A program made the translations under genes and the position numbers. A DNA stretch of 64,000 bases. Source: Glandiceps talaboti. Lineage: Eukaryota > Hemichordata > Enteropneusta > Spengelidae. The stretch is from the NCBI RefSeq assembly GCF_964340395.1, contig NC_135552.1, forward strand, positions 23,021,181 to 23,085,180, read 5' to 3'. Numbering within the stretch: the stretch's first letter is position 1; every line of letters begins with the position of its first letter. Of the stretch, positions 1 through 12,706 are shown piece after piece. Below the pieces are notes generated by a model. The model searched no databases, had not been told where the DNA came from, and worked only from the letters and a program-made list of their open reading frames with translations.

Positions 1-52
1 TTAAACTGATACCATGTTGTAATATTTACAGTAAGAAAATTATGACATTTAC

Positions 53-405
53 CTCCGGTTTTATATTCGATTCTATTTCTTCGGATGTGAGTTGGCTTGG
101 GGACTCGGGTCTATCATTGGCGCTAATCTTCTCTGGGTTTTTGAGCAGATCAAATGTCAAATCATCCTCTGATACTGCAATGGCATACACTTTTACGTTG
201 AGTAGACTAACAGTAAGTCTAGCTGGTACAACTGAAGAATCAATTCCGACTTGCAACCAAGACTCTGATACATCTGACTTTGGGATCCACATGTTGTTAT
301 TTGCAAATAGATTGTCAGGTTCTCCATCAGACGCAGTATATACCAGGTCTTGTACAGGTGCAAATTCGTCTTCATCAGTCATGGTTGAATCCTCTGAGCA
401 GACAG
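53..405 (-). CDS. F5/8C domain, first exon (array copy 1)
   Basis: This 353-nt exon has an acceptor ending TTTACAG and a donor AG|GTAAAT. It starts in phase 1 and ends in phase 0. It encodes the first two thirds of an F5/8 type C (discoidin) domain: the opening Cys in 'VCSEDS', the family's Trp in 'NMWIPKS', the sheet motif 'SWLQVGI', and 'YAIAVSEDDLTF' at the position of the usual Y-x-V-xx-S-x-D-G-xx-F pattern. F5/8C domains fold as jelly rolls and bind glycans or phospholipids at the cell surface. The partner exon with the closing Cys would lie just left of base 1. A 131-residue plus-strand frame opposite this exon is a shadow. Confidence 0.9.
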
Positions 406-885
406 CTGTAAAGAATTGTTACAGAAGGGATGTTTAAAATATCGATCTCATATCCACTGAAATATGACCTACAGACGTTGGCATCAATCAAATAAGAGTA
501 TTTACATGGAATCAATAGGCACACCATCAATAGCAATAGCTATTAGTAGTACTCACATTAAAGATATTCATTATAGTTGAACACTTCTACTCCCCATTAG
601 TTTCGATATCATGTAATAGTTCTCGTTCATGCAAATCGGGCACAAACCAACGCTACTACTGTATAGGTTGGAAAGGTCAGAGCCGATCCACCATCAAAAC
701 ACCAATCAGTTTATACTCATAGACACCATGGACAATTCGATTGATATGACTTTATGCACATTACAGCATCAACACATCCTCTCAGGATGTTGACAAAAGA
801 ACAGAACAACACCATTGATGACCGACTATTTCATGAACTCTTCATGGATTTGATTAGATGGTTCAAGTTGAATTCGTACATTTAC

Positions 886-1044
886 CTTCAGTAACAGGCA
901 CCTTCTCAGTCACGGTTGAAACAAATGTGCTGGAAATAGGTCCTTGAGTGGTTGGCTGACTCGTTTTTGTAGAGATTGAAGTTGTTTTCTCCCCGGTTGT
1001 AGGGCTAACCACAGTGGATGTTGTCCGTTCCACTGTGCTTTCAC
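886..1044 (-). CDS. Ser/Thr-rich mucin-like exon, 53 residues (array copy 1)
   Basis: 159 nt, phase 1 to phase 1, with acceptor TTTGAAAG and donor AAG|GTAAAT. The peptide runs from 'ESTVERTTSTVV' to 'KVPVTE', is about half Thr and Ser, and contains no Cys. It is expected to form an extended O-glycosylated stalk leading into the F5/8C domain at 53-405. Confidence 0.88.
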
Positions 1045-1157
1045 CTTTCAAATAAAAAGTAAACATGAAATTTGGACGTTTCTACGACAGTGGTTTCGAG
1101 CAACAACCCTCAGTAATGTTGTTAAGATTTAGTTGATTAATAATCAATATAACTTAC

Positions 1158-1199
1158 TTTCTTTTTGGGTCGTCATTTCAGTCGATGTCTCAGTGGGCT
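1158..1199 (-). CDS. Micro-exon of a Thr-rich linker, 14 residues (array copy 1)
   Basis: 42 nt, phase 1 to 1, reading 'PTETSTEMTTQKE'. It is supported by a strong donor (GTAAGT) and a pyrimidine-rich acceptor (CTCCTTTAG), and by keeping the frame with both neighbours. It is too short to be seen by ORF length alone. Confidence 0.8.
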
Positions 1200-1795
1200 C
1201 TAAAGGAGACAAGTGGGACAAATTGCATTAACAGGTATACTAGTATGTAGAATAAGCCATAAGGAAAGTTAATCAAACTCGTATATCTTAGTTTGTCCTC
1301 AAACAGTAAATTTGTATGACTGCCATCGACAACTCAATGCCCAATCGAGTGTTTTGTTGTGCTTACTATAATATTTAGTGAAAGGACTGTCTGCTACTGG
1401 TAGACATTTATCACAAAGATGAGGGTATTTCGAATGATTTAGTTTGGGGATGTGTTAGTGCCGTAACGATAGCGCAGCTTATCAGATTCAGCTATGTTGG
1501 AAAAAAACATTCAAGATTGGTGTACGCAAACAACTCTATCATGGTTTAATTTTCTGCTGGATAACGCCAGGATATAACCGTTTAAGGGCTATCTAATATA
1601 GATGAGTTTAATAACTTCCACAATATTTTCTTTTCATGCAATGCCATCTAAAACTTTGTAATATACTTGCTATGATAATCCTTTTTTATCCCAGTTTTGC
1701 AGTATTGCATTTCGCATCATTGTTATCGCCGATTTTGGCATTGTCAGTCTGTTCCTCATAAGTGCATATGCATATATTCAATTTCATGTTACTAC

Positions 1796-1954
1796 CTGAC
1801 ATTTTGGTCGTGACTGTTCTTTCAGTACTGGTTTTACTTGAACCAGTTGTTGTCTCTTCTGCTTTAGTAGTAACAGTTGTAGTGGTTATTCCAGATGTAG
1901 ATGTCGTAGTACTAACAGCAGACACTGTTGTGGTAGCTGGTGACTCTGATGGCC
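1796..1954 (-). CDS. Ser/Thr-rich mucin-like exon, 53 residues (array copy 1)
   Basis: 159 nt, phase 1 to 1, acceptor CGCTCAG and donor CAG|GTAGTA. The peptide includes 'SPATTTVSAVSTTTSTSG' and 'TTTTVTTKAEETTTG', is Cys-free and is probably O-glycosylated. The 597-nt intron below it (1200-1795) holds nothing recognised. Confidence 0.88.
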
Positions 1955-2179
1955 CTGAGCGGTGTGATAAAAATGATACTATCATTGATACTTATAAGTT
2001 CAAATCATTATTTGCATACTGACCACATAAATTCGCTGTGTACTTACAAATAAAGTGACTCACATTAGAAGTTAATACCGCGACATTGAAATTTTCGACC
2101 AATGTCTATTGTATTCTGAATGTAAAATATTTTGCTGTCTTGAAATTAATTCCGTTGACCACATTTAGTTTACATTTAG

Positions 2180-2525
2180 GTTACTTTGCCCAGTTCATGA
2201 AATACTCAATCGTGTTACCCAGGTTTTGAAGTAGGTATGGTAAGATATGCCCAGTACATGAAATGAGCATCTTTTAGAGGACACACACAAAATAGATTAA
2301 GAATCAAACATTTTTATTATCATGTATTTACAAACTCATCACTTCACAATCCCTATTTCATTATAATTCAGTGTAGCTTGTGTTTTTAGTACAGTTCGAT
2401 AATCAACACCCCAGTTCAAAACTCTTGCCCAAAAAATTTTACTCTCAATTGCATAAGGTAAACCATTGCATGAACTGGGCAAAGTTACATTGCACATTTC
2501 ATGAATTGAGCAGTTTCACGGATTG
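2180..2525. mobile_element. Possible inverted-repeat (MITE-like) element, copies in each unit
   Basis: The motif 'actttgcccagttcatgaaa' near 2182 recurs inverted near 2467 ('tgaactgggcaaagttac'), with weaker copies near 2249 and (inverted) 2497. Homologous copies lie at +4550, +9124 and +13604. Unit 5 keeps only the left part. No ORF, and target-site duplications were not established. Confidence 0.45.
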
Positions 2526-2530
2526 GGTGT

Positions 2531-2636
<106 letters not shown>

Positions 2637-2859
2637 CCCATGAAATCATTGTTACTTTGATTCCGCAGACTAATACAAATGAGAGCTGGTAGGTGAGATT
2701 TTGTAGTTCGTGGAATCATACGAGGAGCATTATGACATAAAACTAACATTGATTTGATGGAATTATATATTTATCACATAACTAAGTATTTCCCCGTATT
2801 TTTCTTAAATTTTAAATCGTATTTTACGAATACTGTATCATTTTATCGCACTATATTCT

Positions 2860-3430
2860 TGATCGCGTATTAAAATATGGCGTCCGACGGCTATGCAAAT
2901 TACATAATCGTGTGACCTGTCGCGAGGTCAAGCTTACCATATACATGGTATCGGTCGCGGTCACTGATAGTGTTCTGTGGTTTCTCAACAAATATGATCG
3001 GTTATAACCTTGCGATGTACATGTAATATCGAATTTAGTTGAAAAAGTAAGTAGAATTTGTCTGAATACGACTTTGGTGCCGTCATTTCAATCATATTTT
3101 CTCGGGTTGTGTAAGTTCGGAGATCAGAGCTCGATGGAAAATCGGAAGTAAGCTTGCCGGCTGCTAGTGCTACATCGATAATCTACTTGATTTTTAAATA
3201 GAATAAAATATATCAAATAATAATAAAAGTACCTCTACGTATGAAACTCAGGCCATCTAAGGATACGTGTAACGTAATGTATGCATTTACATTTTGAAAG
3301 CACGTAATTATTACGATGAACTTGATCATAGCGTAGGATTGGCACGAATATTCGAACAGTATGGAGAAAAAAATATTTTGGTAGAACAGGGGTGGTATGC
3401 TCTGAAATCACCCCCTGTTTGACGTCACAC
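2860..3430. other. Distinct 0.6-kb intronic block between two (TA)n tracts, four copies
   Basis: This block (copies near 7415-7985, 11910-12485 and 16470-17040) has a different texture from the surrounding introns. It contains an octamer-type ATGCAAAT (2893), TGACCT and AGGTCA half-sites six bases apart (2913-2930), a palindrome TACCAT/ATGGTA (2935-2950), a hairpin of AACAGGGGTG with CACCCCCTGTT (3385-3419) and a TGACGTCA site (3420-3427). It may be a regulatory island or a transposon relic; function is not shown. Confidence 0.4.
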
Positions 3431-3454
3431 AGTAGAAGATATGCACGTATTTAT

Positions 3455-3523
<69 letters not shown>

Positions 3524-3535
3524 GTATATACTAAC

Positions 3536-3652
3536 CACTAGAGGTTGTTGTGGTAGTCTCTTTCACTGTGGTTGTGGTAGTTGCTTCTCCAGTTGTACTG
3601 CTCGGTTTGTTCTCAGTTATGGTAGTTGTCTCTGTTGTTGCAACTGTAGTTA
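3536..3652 (-). CDS. Thr-rich mucin-like exon, 39 residues (array copy 1)
   Basis: 117 nt, phase 1 to 1, acceptor TTTCCACAG and donor GTG|GTTAGT. It reads 'TTVATTETTTITENKPSS' and then 'TTTTTVKETTTTTSS'. The donor lies 15 bases from a (TA)n tract in the intron, so tract expansion could affect splicing. Confidence 0.87.
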
Positions 3653-4317
3653 CTGTGGAAATCATTACATTCACATATTATATATGGCGAAATGTATATT
3701 ATGACATAGTTGGATATAACATTGTCACACTGTCAACCCCCAATATTAGATTGAATGAATTTCTCACCTTTTCAGTATGGCTCAATTTAAGAAAAAGACG
3801 TTATTATTTTGGTTTGCATCTATGCTAAATGTTTGCAGAATTTCTTGTAGCCAAGTCTTTAATAAGCATTTGAAAGGGTTTGTGTGTCTGAAAGACCTCT
3901 CGCTATTTGCTTATAATTCTTCACTAAGTCTTTTAAACATCATCATTTGTTTCTGTCCAAATTCTGATCTCAAAAAGGACTAACATGCGTGTTGAAGAAT
4001 AACTAGCCGCAAAAACGGTATTAATCTAACTCAGAGTCAAAAATAGCCTTGTTAAATATATATATATATTGTTTCATTGTGTTATATTTAAAATAAATGG
4101 CATATTTCTGAGAACAGCGAGTGATATTGTCCGGTAAATCAATGTTTTCGTCCGTGATGTGACCCAAAATTATCCTGGAGAGAAGAATGTTAGGGTCATA
4201 AGGGCTTAGTGCCAACACGATATTTTATCCTTTTTCTCAAAGGAACGTTTTCATATGTAAACATACTTGCATCAATCACTTCATAGACCCGAAAATGGAT
4301 GGCATCATATTTCTCAC

Positions 4318-4474
4318 CTATCTTTGAACATTCATCTATGCCAACGTCGGATAATCCCATTGACATATTCCTATCGTTCTGCTGTGGCAATATTCTGATG
4401 AAGTTTACATCAGGTATATTACCGAGCATGACTGTGGCGTTCATCTCACCAATGCTCTTTCCTGAGAAGAGGTT
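4318..4474 (-). CDS. F5/8C domain, second exon (array copy)
   Basis: 157 nt, phase 0 to 1, acceptor TTCTGTGCAG and donor AG|GTGAGA. It encodes the domain's last third: 'NLFSGKSIGEMNATVML' (matching the family's F-x-GN-x-D spike), 'VNFIRILPQQND' (family: ARYIRIxPxxW) and the closing Cys in 'GIDECSKI'. The last strand is unusual, since the canonical L-R-x-E-L-x-G-C is replaced by 'MGLSDVGIDEC'. Confidence 0.9.
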
Positions 4475-4602
4475 CTGCACAGAAAATGAAGCAAGAGAAA
4501 CAATTCAAAATGATACATATTACTTAGAAAAAATAACAATATTAATAGCCTTAAACTGATACCATGTTGTAATATTTACAGTAAGAAAATTATGACATTT
4601 AC

Positions 4603-4955
4603 CTCCGGTTTTATATTCGATTCTATTTCTTCGGATGTGAGTTGGCTTGGGGACTCGGGTCTATCATTGGCGCTAATCTTCTCTGGGTTTTTGAGCAGAT
4701 CAAATGTCAAATCATCCTCTGATACTGCAATGGCATACACTTTTACGTTGAGTAGACTAACAGTAAGTCTAGCTGGTACAACTGAAGAATCAATTCCGAC
4801 TTGCAACCAAGACTCTGATACATCTGACTTTGGGATCCACATGTTGTTATTTGCAAATAGATTGTCAGGTTCTCCATCAGACGCAGTATATACCAGGTCT
4901 TGTACAGGTGCAAATTCGTCTTCATCAGTCATGGTTGAATCCTCTGAGCAGACAG
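4603..4955 (-). CDS. F5/8C domain, first exon (array copy 2)
   Basis: Same protein as exon 53-405. It joins exon 4318-4474 in phase 0, giving the complete 170-codon domain. Confidence 0.9.
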
Positions 4956-5435
4956 CTGTAAAGAATTGTTACAGAAGGGATGTTTAAAATATCGATCTCA
5001 TATCCACTGAAATATGACCTACAGACGTTGGCATCAATCAAATAAGAGTATTTACATGGAATCAATAGGCACACCATCAATAGCAATAGCTATTAGTAGT
5101 ACTCACATTAAAGATATTCATTATAGTGGAACACTTCTACTCCCCATTAGTTTCGATATCATGTAATAGTTCTCGTTCATGCAAATCGGGCACAAACCAA
5201 CGCTACTACTGTATAGGTTGGAAAGGTCAGAGCCGATCCACCATCAAAACACCAATCAGTTTATACTCATAGACACCATGGACAATTCGATTGATATGAC
5301 TTTATGCACATTACAGCATCAACACATCCTCTCAGGATGTTGACAAAAGAACAGAACAACACCATTGATGACCGACTATTTCATGAACTCTTCATGGATT
5401 TGATTAGATGGTTCAAGTTGAATTCGTACATTTAC

Positions 5436-5594
5436 CTTCAGTAACAGGCACCTTCTCAGTCACGGTTGAAACAAATGTGCTGGAAATAGGTCCTTGAGTG
5501 GTTGGCTGACTCGTTTTTGTAGAGATTGAAGTTGTTTTCTCCCCGGTTGTAGGGCTAACCACAGTGGATGTTGTCCGTTCCACTGTGCTTTCAC
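5436..5594 (-). CDS. Mucin-like exon, 53 residues (array copy 2)
   Basis: Copy of exon 886-1044 with the same splice sites and peptide. It leads into the F5/8C exon at 4603-4955. Confidence 0.88.
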
Positions 5595-5707
5595 CTTTCA
5601 AATAAAAAGTAAACATGAAATTTGGACGTTTCTACGACAGTGGTTTCGAGCAACAACCCTCAGTAATGTTGTTAAGATTTAGTTGATTAATAATCAATAT
5701 AACTTAC

Positions 5708-5749
5708 TTTCTTTTTGGGTCGTCATTTCAGTCGATGTCTCAGTGGGCT
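5708..5749 (-). CDS. Thr-rich micro-exon (array copy 2)
   Basis: Copy of exon 1158-1199: 42 nt with donor GTAAGT. Confidence 0.8.
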
Positions 5750-6345
5750 CTAAAGGAGACAAGTGGGACAAATTGCATTAACAGGTATACTAGTATGTAG
5801 AATAAGCCATAAGGAAAGTTAATCAAACTCGTATATCTTAGTTTGTCCTCAAACAGTAAATTTGTATGACTGCCATCGACAACTCAATGCCCAATCGAGT
5901 GTTTTGTTGTGCTTACTATAATATTTAGTGAAAGGACTGTCTGCTACTGGTAGACATTTATCACAAAGATGAGGGTATTTCGAATGATTTAGTTTGGGGA
6001 TGTGTTAGTGCCGTAACGATAGCGCAGCTTATCAGATTCAGCTATGTTGGAAAAAAACATTCAAGATTGGTGTACGCAAACAACTCTATCATGGTTTAAT
6101 TTTCTGCTGGATAACGCCAGGATATAACCGTTTAAGGGCTATCTAATATAGATGAGTTTAATAACTTCCACAATATTTTCTTTTCATGCAATGCCATCTA
6201 AAACTTTGTAATATACTTGCTATGATAATCCTTTTTTATCCCAGTTTTGCAGTATTGCATTTCGCATCACTGTTATCGCCGATTTTGGCATTGTCAGTCT
6301 GTTCCTCATAAGTGCATATGCATATATTCAATTTCATGTTACTAC

Positions 6346-6504
6346 CTGACATTTTGGTCGTGACTGTTCTTTCAGTACTGGTTTTACTTGAACCAGTTGT
6401 TGTCTCTTCTGCTTTAGTAGTAACAGTTGTAGTGGTTATTCCAGATGTAGATGTCGTAGTACTAACAGCAGACACTGTTGTGGTAGCTGGTGACTCTGAT
6501 GGCC
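6346..6504 (-). CDS. Mucin-like exon, 53 residues (array copy 2)
   Basis: Copy of exon 1796-1954 with identical peptide. The intron 5750-6345 is as in unit 1. Confidence 0.88.
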
Positions 6505-7080
6505 CTGAGCGGTGTGATAAAAATGATACTATCATTGATACTTATAAGTTCAAATCATTATTTGCATACTGACCACATAAATTCGCTGTGTACTTACAAA
6601 TAAAGAGACTCACATTAGAAGTTAATACCGCGACATTGAAATTTTCGACCAATGTCTATTGTATTCTGAATGTAAAATATTTTGCTGTCTTGAAATTAAT
6701 TCCGTTGACCACATTTAGTTTACATTTAGGTTACTTTGCCCAGTTCATGAAATACTCAATCGTGTTACCCAGGTTTTGAAGTAGGTATGGTAAGATATGC
6801 CCAGTACATGAAATGAGCATCTTTTAGAGGACACACACAAAATAGATTAAGAATCAAACATTTTTATTATCATGTATTTACAAACTCATCACTTCACAAT
6901 CCCTATTTCATTATAATTCAGTGTAGCTTGTGTTTTTAGTACAGTTCGATAATCAACACCCCAGTTCAAAACTCTTGCCCAAAAAATTTTACTCTCAATT
7001 GCATAAGGTAAACCATTGCATGAACTGGGCAAAGTTACATTGCACATTTCATGAATTGAGCAGTTTCACGGATTGGGTGT

Positions 7081-7190
<110 letters not shown>

Positions 7191-8011
7191 CCCATGAAAT
7201 CATTGTTACTTTGATTCCGCAGACTAATACAAATGAGAGCTGGTAGGTGAGATTTTGTAGTTCGTGGAATCATACGAGGAGCATTATGACATAAAACTAA
7301 CATTGATTTGATGGAATTATATATTTATCACATAACTAAGTATTTCCCCGTATTTTTCTTAAATTTTAAATCGTATTTTACGAATACTGTATCATTTTAT
7401 CGCACTATATTCTTGATCGCGTATTAAAATATGGCGTCCGACGGCTATGCAAATTACATAATCGTGTGACCTGTCGCGAGGTCAAGCTTACCATATACAT
7501 GGTATCGGTCGCGGTCACTGATAGTGTTCTGTGGTTTCTCAACAAATATGATCGGTTATAACCTTGCGATGTACATGTAATATCGAATTTAGTTGAAAAA
7601 GTAAGTAGAATTTGTCTGAATACGACTTTGGTGCCGTCATTTCAATCATATTTTCTCGGGTTGTGTAAGTTCGGAGATCAGAGCTCGATGGAAAATCGGA
7701 AGTAAGCTTGCCGGCTGCTAGTGCTACATCGATAATCTACTTGATTTTTAAATAGAATAAAATATATCAAATAATAATAAAAGTACCTCTACGTATGAAA
7801 CTCAGGCCATCTAAGGATACGTGTAACGTAATGTATGCATTTACATTTTGAAAGCACGTAATTATTACGATGAACTTGATCATAGCGTAGGATTGGCACG
7901 AATATTCGAACAGTATGGAGAAAAAAATATTTTGGTAGAACAGGGGTGGTATGCTCTGAAATCACCCCCTGTTTGACGTCACACAGTAGAAGATATGCAC
8001 GTATTTATGTG

Positions 8012-8099
<88 letters not shown>

Positions 8100-8111
8100 G
8101 TATATACTAAC

Positions 8112-8228
8112 CACTAGAGGTTGTTGTGGTAGTCTCTTTCACTGTGGTTGTGGTAGTTGCTTCTCCAGTTGTACTGCTCGGTTTGTTCTCAGTTATGGTA
8201 GTTGTCTCTGTTGTTGCAACTGTAGTTA
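8112..8228 (-). CDS. Thr-rich exon, 39 residues (array copy 2)
   Basis: Copy of exon 3536-3652. The adjacent intronic (TA)n tract is longer here (8016-8097). Confidence 0.87.
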
Positions 8229-8891
8229 CTGTGGAAATCATTACATTCACATATTATATATGGCGAAATGTATATTATGACATAGTTGGATATAACATTG
8301 TCACACTGTCAACCCCCAATATTAGATTGAATGAATTTCTCACCTTTTCAGTATGGCTCAATTTAAGAAAAAGACGTTATTATTTTGGTTTGCATCTATG
8401 CTAAATGTTTGCAGAATTTCTTGTAGCCAAGTCTTTAATAAGCATTTGAAAAGGTTTGTGTGTCTGAAAGACCTCTCGCTATTTGCTTATAATTCTTCAC
8501 TAAGTCTTTTAAACATCATCATTTGTTTCTGTCCAAATTCTGATCTCAAAAAGGACTAACATGCGTGTTGAAGAATAACTAGCCGCAAAAACGGTATTAA
8601 TCTAACTCAGAGTCAAAAATAGCCTTGTTAAATATATATATATTGTTTCATTGTGTTATATTTAAAATAAATGGCATATTTCTGAGAACAGCGAGTGATA
8701 TTGTCCGGTAAATCAATGTTTTCGTCCGTGATGTGACCCAAAATTATCCTGGAGAGAAGAATGTTAGGGTCATAAGGGCTTAGTGCCAACACGATATTTT
8801 ATCCTTTTTCTCAAAGGAACGTTTTCATATGTAAACATACTTGCATCAATCACTTCATAGACCCGAAAATGGATGGCATCATATTTCTCAC

Positions 8892-9048
8892 CTATCTTTG
8901 AACATTCATCTATGCCAACGTTGGATAATCCCATTGACATATTCCTATCGTTCTGCTGTGGCAATATTCTGATGAAGTTTACATCAGGTATATTACCGAG
9001 CATGACTGTGGCGTTCATCTCACCAATGCTCTTTCCTGAGAAGAGGTT
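8892..9048 (-). CDS. F5/8C domain, second exon (array copy, Asp to Asn)
   Basis: Copy of exon 4318-4474 with one replacement near the closing Cys ('GLSNVGIDEC' instead of 'GLSDVGIDEC'). Confidence 0.9.
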
Positions 9049-9176
9049 CTGCACAGAAAATGAAGCAAGAGAAACAATTCAAAATGATACATATTACTTA
9101 GAAAAAATAACAATATTAATAGCCTTAAACTGATACCATGTTGTAATATTTACAGTAAGAAAATTATGACATTTAC

Positions 9177-9529
9177 CTCCGGTTTTATATTCGATTCTAT
9201 TTCTTCGGATGTGAGTTGGCTTGGGGACTCGGGTCTATCATTGGCGCTAATCTTCTCTGGGTTTTTGAGCAGATCAAATGTCAAATCATCCTCTGATACT
9301 GCAATGGCATACACTTTTACGTTGAGTAGACTAACAGTAAGTCTAGCTGGTACAACTGAAGAATCAATTCCGACTTGCAACCAAGACTCTGATACATCTG
9401 ACTTTGGGATCCACATGTTGTTATTTGCAAATAGATTGTCAGGTTCTCCATCAGACGCAGTATATACCAGGTCTTGTACAGGTGCAAATTCGTCTTCATC
9501 AGTCATGGTTGAATCCTCTGAGCAGACAG
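9177..9529 (-). CDS. F5/8C domain, first exon (array copy 3)
   Basis: Same protein as exon 53-405. It is spliced to 8892-9048. Confidence 0.9.
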
Positions 9530-10009
9530 CTGTAAAGAATTGTTACAGAAGGGATGTTTAAAATATCGATCTCATATCCACTGAAATATGACCTACAGAC
9601 GTTGGCATCAATCAAATAAGAGTATTTACATGGAATCAATAGGCACACCATCAATAGCAATAGCTATTAGTAGTACTCACATTAAAGATATTCATTATAG
9701 TGGAACACTTCTACTCCCCATTAGTTTCGATATCATGTAATAGTTCTCGTTCATGCAAATCGGGCACAAACCAACGCTACTACTGTATAGGTTGGAAAGG
9801 TCAGAGCCGATCCACCATCAAAACACCAATCAGTTTATACTCATAGACACCATGGACAATTCGATTGATATGACTTTATGCACATTACAGCATCAACACA
9901 TCCTCTCAGGATGTTGACAAAAGAACAGAACAACACCATTGATGACCGACTATTTCATGAACTCTTCATGGATTTGATTAGATGGTTCAAGTTGAATTCG
10001 TACATTTAC

Positions 10010-10168
10010 CTTCAGTAACAGGCACCTTCTCAGTCACGGTTGAAACAAATGTGCTGGAAATAGGTCCTTGAGTGGTTGGCTGACTCGTTTTTGTAGAGAT
10101 TGAAGTTGTTTTCTCCCCGGTTGTAGGGCTAACCACAGTGGATGTTGTCCGTTCCACTGTGCTTTCAC
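10010..10168 (-). CDS. Mucin-like exon, 53 residues (array copy 3)
   Basis: Copy of exon 886-1044. Confidence 0.88.
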
Positions 10169-10281
10169 CTTTCAAATAAAAAGTAAACATGAAATTTGGA
10201 CGTTTCTACGACAGTGGTTTCGAGCAACAACCCTCAGTAATGTTGTTAAGATTTAGTTGATTAATAATCAATATAACTTAC

Positions 10282-10323
10282 TTTCTTTTTGGGTCGTCAT
10301 TTCAGTCGATGTCTCAGTGGGCT
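10282..10323 (-). CDS. Thr-rich micro-exon (array copy 3)
   Basis: Copy of exon 1158-1199. Confidence 0.8.
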
Positions 10324-10919
10324 CTAAAGGAGACAAGTGGGACAAATTGCATTAACAGGTATACTAGTATGTAGAATAAGCCATAAGGAAAGTTAATCAA
10401 ACTCGTATATCTTAGTTTGTCCTCAAACAGTAAATTTGTATGACTGCCATCGACAACTCAATGCCCAATCGAGTGTTTTGTTGTGCTTACTATAATATTT
10501 AGTGAAAGGACTGTCTGCTACTGGTAGACATTTATCACAAAGATGAGGGTATTTCGAATGATTTAGTTTGGGGATGTGTTAGTGCCGTAACGATAGCGCA
10601 GCTTATCAGATTCAGCTATGTTGGAAAAAAACATTCAAGATTGGTGTACGCAAACAACTCTATCATGGTTTAATTTTCTGCTGGATAACGCCAGGATATA
10701 ACCGTTTAAGGGCTATCTAATATAGATGAGTTTAATAACTTCCACAATATTTTCTTTTCATGCAATGCCATCTAAAACTTTGTAATATACTTGCTATGAT
10801 AATCCTTTTTTATCCCAGTTTTGCAGTATTGCATTTCGCATCACTGTTATCGCCGATTTTGGCATTGTCAGTCTGTTCCTCATAAGTGCATATGCATATA
10901 TTCAATTTCATGTTACTAC

Positions 10920-11078
10920 CTGACATTTTGGTCGTGACTGTTCTTTCAGTACTGGTTTTACTTGAACCAGTTGTTGTCTCTTCTGCTTTAGTAGTAACAG
11001 TTGTAGTGGTTATTCCAGATGTAGATGTCGTAGTACTAACAGCAGACACTGTTGTGGTAGCTGGTGACTCTGATGGCC
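10920..11078 (-). CDS. Mucin-like exon, 53 residues (array copy 3)
   Basis: Copy of exon 1796-1954. Confidence 0.88.
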
Positions 11079-11650
11079 CTGAGCGGTGTGATAAAAATGA
11101 TACTATCATTGATACTTATAAGTTCAAATCATTATTTGCATACTGACCACATAAATTCGCTGTGTACTTACAAATAGACTCACATTAGAAGTTAATACCG
11201 CGACATTGAAATTTTCGACCAATGTCTATTGTATTCTGAATGTAAAATATTTTGCTGTCTTGAAATTAATTCCGTTGACCACATTTAGTTTACATTTAGG
11301 TTACTTTGCCCAGTTCATGAAATACTCAATCGTGTTACCCAGGTTTTGAAGTAGGTATGGTAAGATATGCCCAGTACATGAAATGAGCATCTTTTAGAGG
11401 ACACACACAAAATAGATTAAGAATCAAACATTTTTATTATCATGTATTTACAAACTCATCACTTCACAATCCCTATTTCATTATAATTCAGTGTAGCTTG
11501 TGTTTTTAGTACAGTTCGATAATCAACACCCCAGTTCAAAACTCTTGCCCAAAAAATTTTACTCTCAATTGCATAAGGTAAACCATTGCATGAACTGGGC
11601 AAAGTTACATTGCACATTTCATGAATTGAGCAGTTTCACGGATTGGGTGT

Positions 11651-11692
<42 letters not shown>

Positions 11693-12513
11693 CCCATGAA
11701 ATCATTGTTACTTTGATTCCGCAGACTAATACAAATGAGAGCTGGTAGGTGAGATTTTGTAGTTCGTGGAATCATACGAGGAGCATTATGACATAAAACT
11801 AACATTGATTTGATGGAATTATATATTTATCACATAACTAAGTATTTCCCCGTATTTTTCTTAAATTTTAAATCGTATTTTACGAATACTGTATCATTTT
11901 ATCGCACTATATTCTTGATCGCGTATTAAAATATGGCGTCCGACGGCTATGCAAATTACATAATCGTGTGACCTGTCGCGAGGTCAAGCTTACCATATAC
12001 ATGGTATCGGTCGCGGTCACTGATAGTGTTCTGTGGTTTCTCAACAAATATGATCGGTTATAACCTTGCGATGTACATGTAATATCGAATTTAGTTGAAA
12101 AAGTAAGTAGAATTTGTCTAAATACGACTTTGGTGCCGTCATTTCAATCATATTTTCTCGGGTTGTGTAAGTTCGGAGATCAGAGCTCGATGGAAAATCG
12201 GAAGTAAGCTTGCCGGCTGCTAGTGCTACATCGATAATCTACTTGATTTTTAAATAGAATAAAATATATCAAATAATAATAAAAGTACCTCTACGTATGA
12301 AACTCAGGCCATCTAAGGATACGTGTAACGTAATGTATGCATTTACATTTTGAAAGCACGTAATTATTACGATGAACTTGATCATAGCGTAGGATTGGCA
12401 CGAATATTCGAACAGTATGGAGAAAAAAATATTTTGGTAGAACAGGGGTGGTATGCTCTGAAATCACCCCCTGTTTGACGTCACACAGTAGAAGATATGC
12501 ACGTATTTATGTG

Positions 12514-12577
<64 letters not shown>

Positions 12578-12589
12578 GTATATACTAAC

Positions 12590-12706
12590 CACTAGAGGTT
12601 GTTGTGGTAGTCTCTTTCACTGTGGTTGTGGTAGTTGCTTCTCCAGTTGTACTGCTCGGTTTGTTCTCAGTTATGGTAGTTGTCTCTGTTGTTGCAACTG
12701 TAGTTA
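12590..12706 (-). CDS. Thr-rich exon, 39 residues (array copy 3)
   Basis: Copy of exon 3536-3652. Confidence 0.87.

Noticed and set aside
42-437. 131-residue plus-strand reading frame opposite the F5/8C exon, repeated in all five units
   Set aside because: It is exactly antisense to a well supported exon with canonical splice sites, has no domain features, and recurs only because the unit is duplicated.
2881-2912. Short plus-strand ATG frame in the 0.6-kb block followed by a donor-like 'gtaagtag' near 3047
   Set aside because: It closes after a dozen codons, and there is no matching downstream plus-strand exon. Kept only as part of the possible regulatory block.
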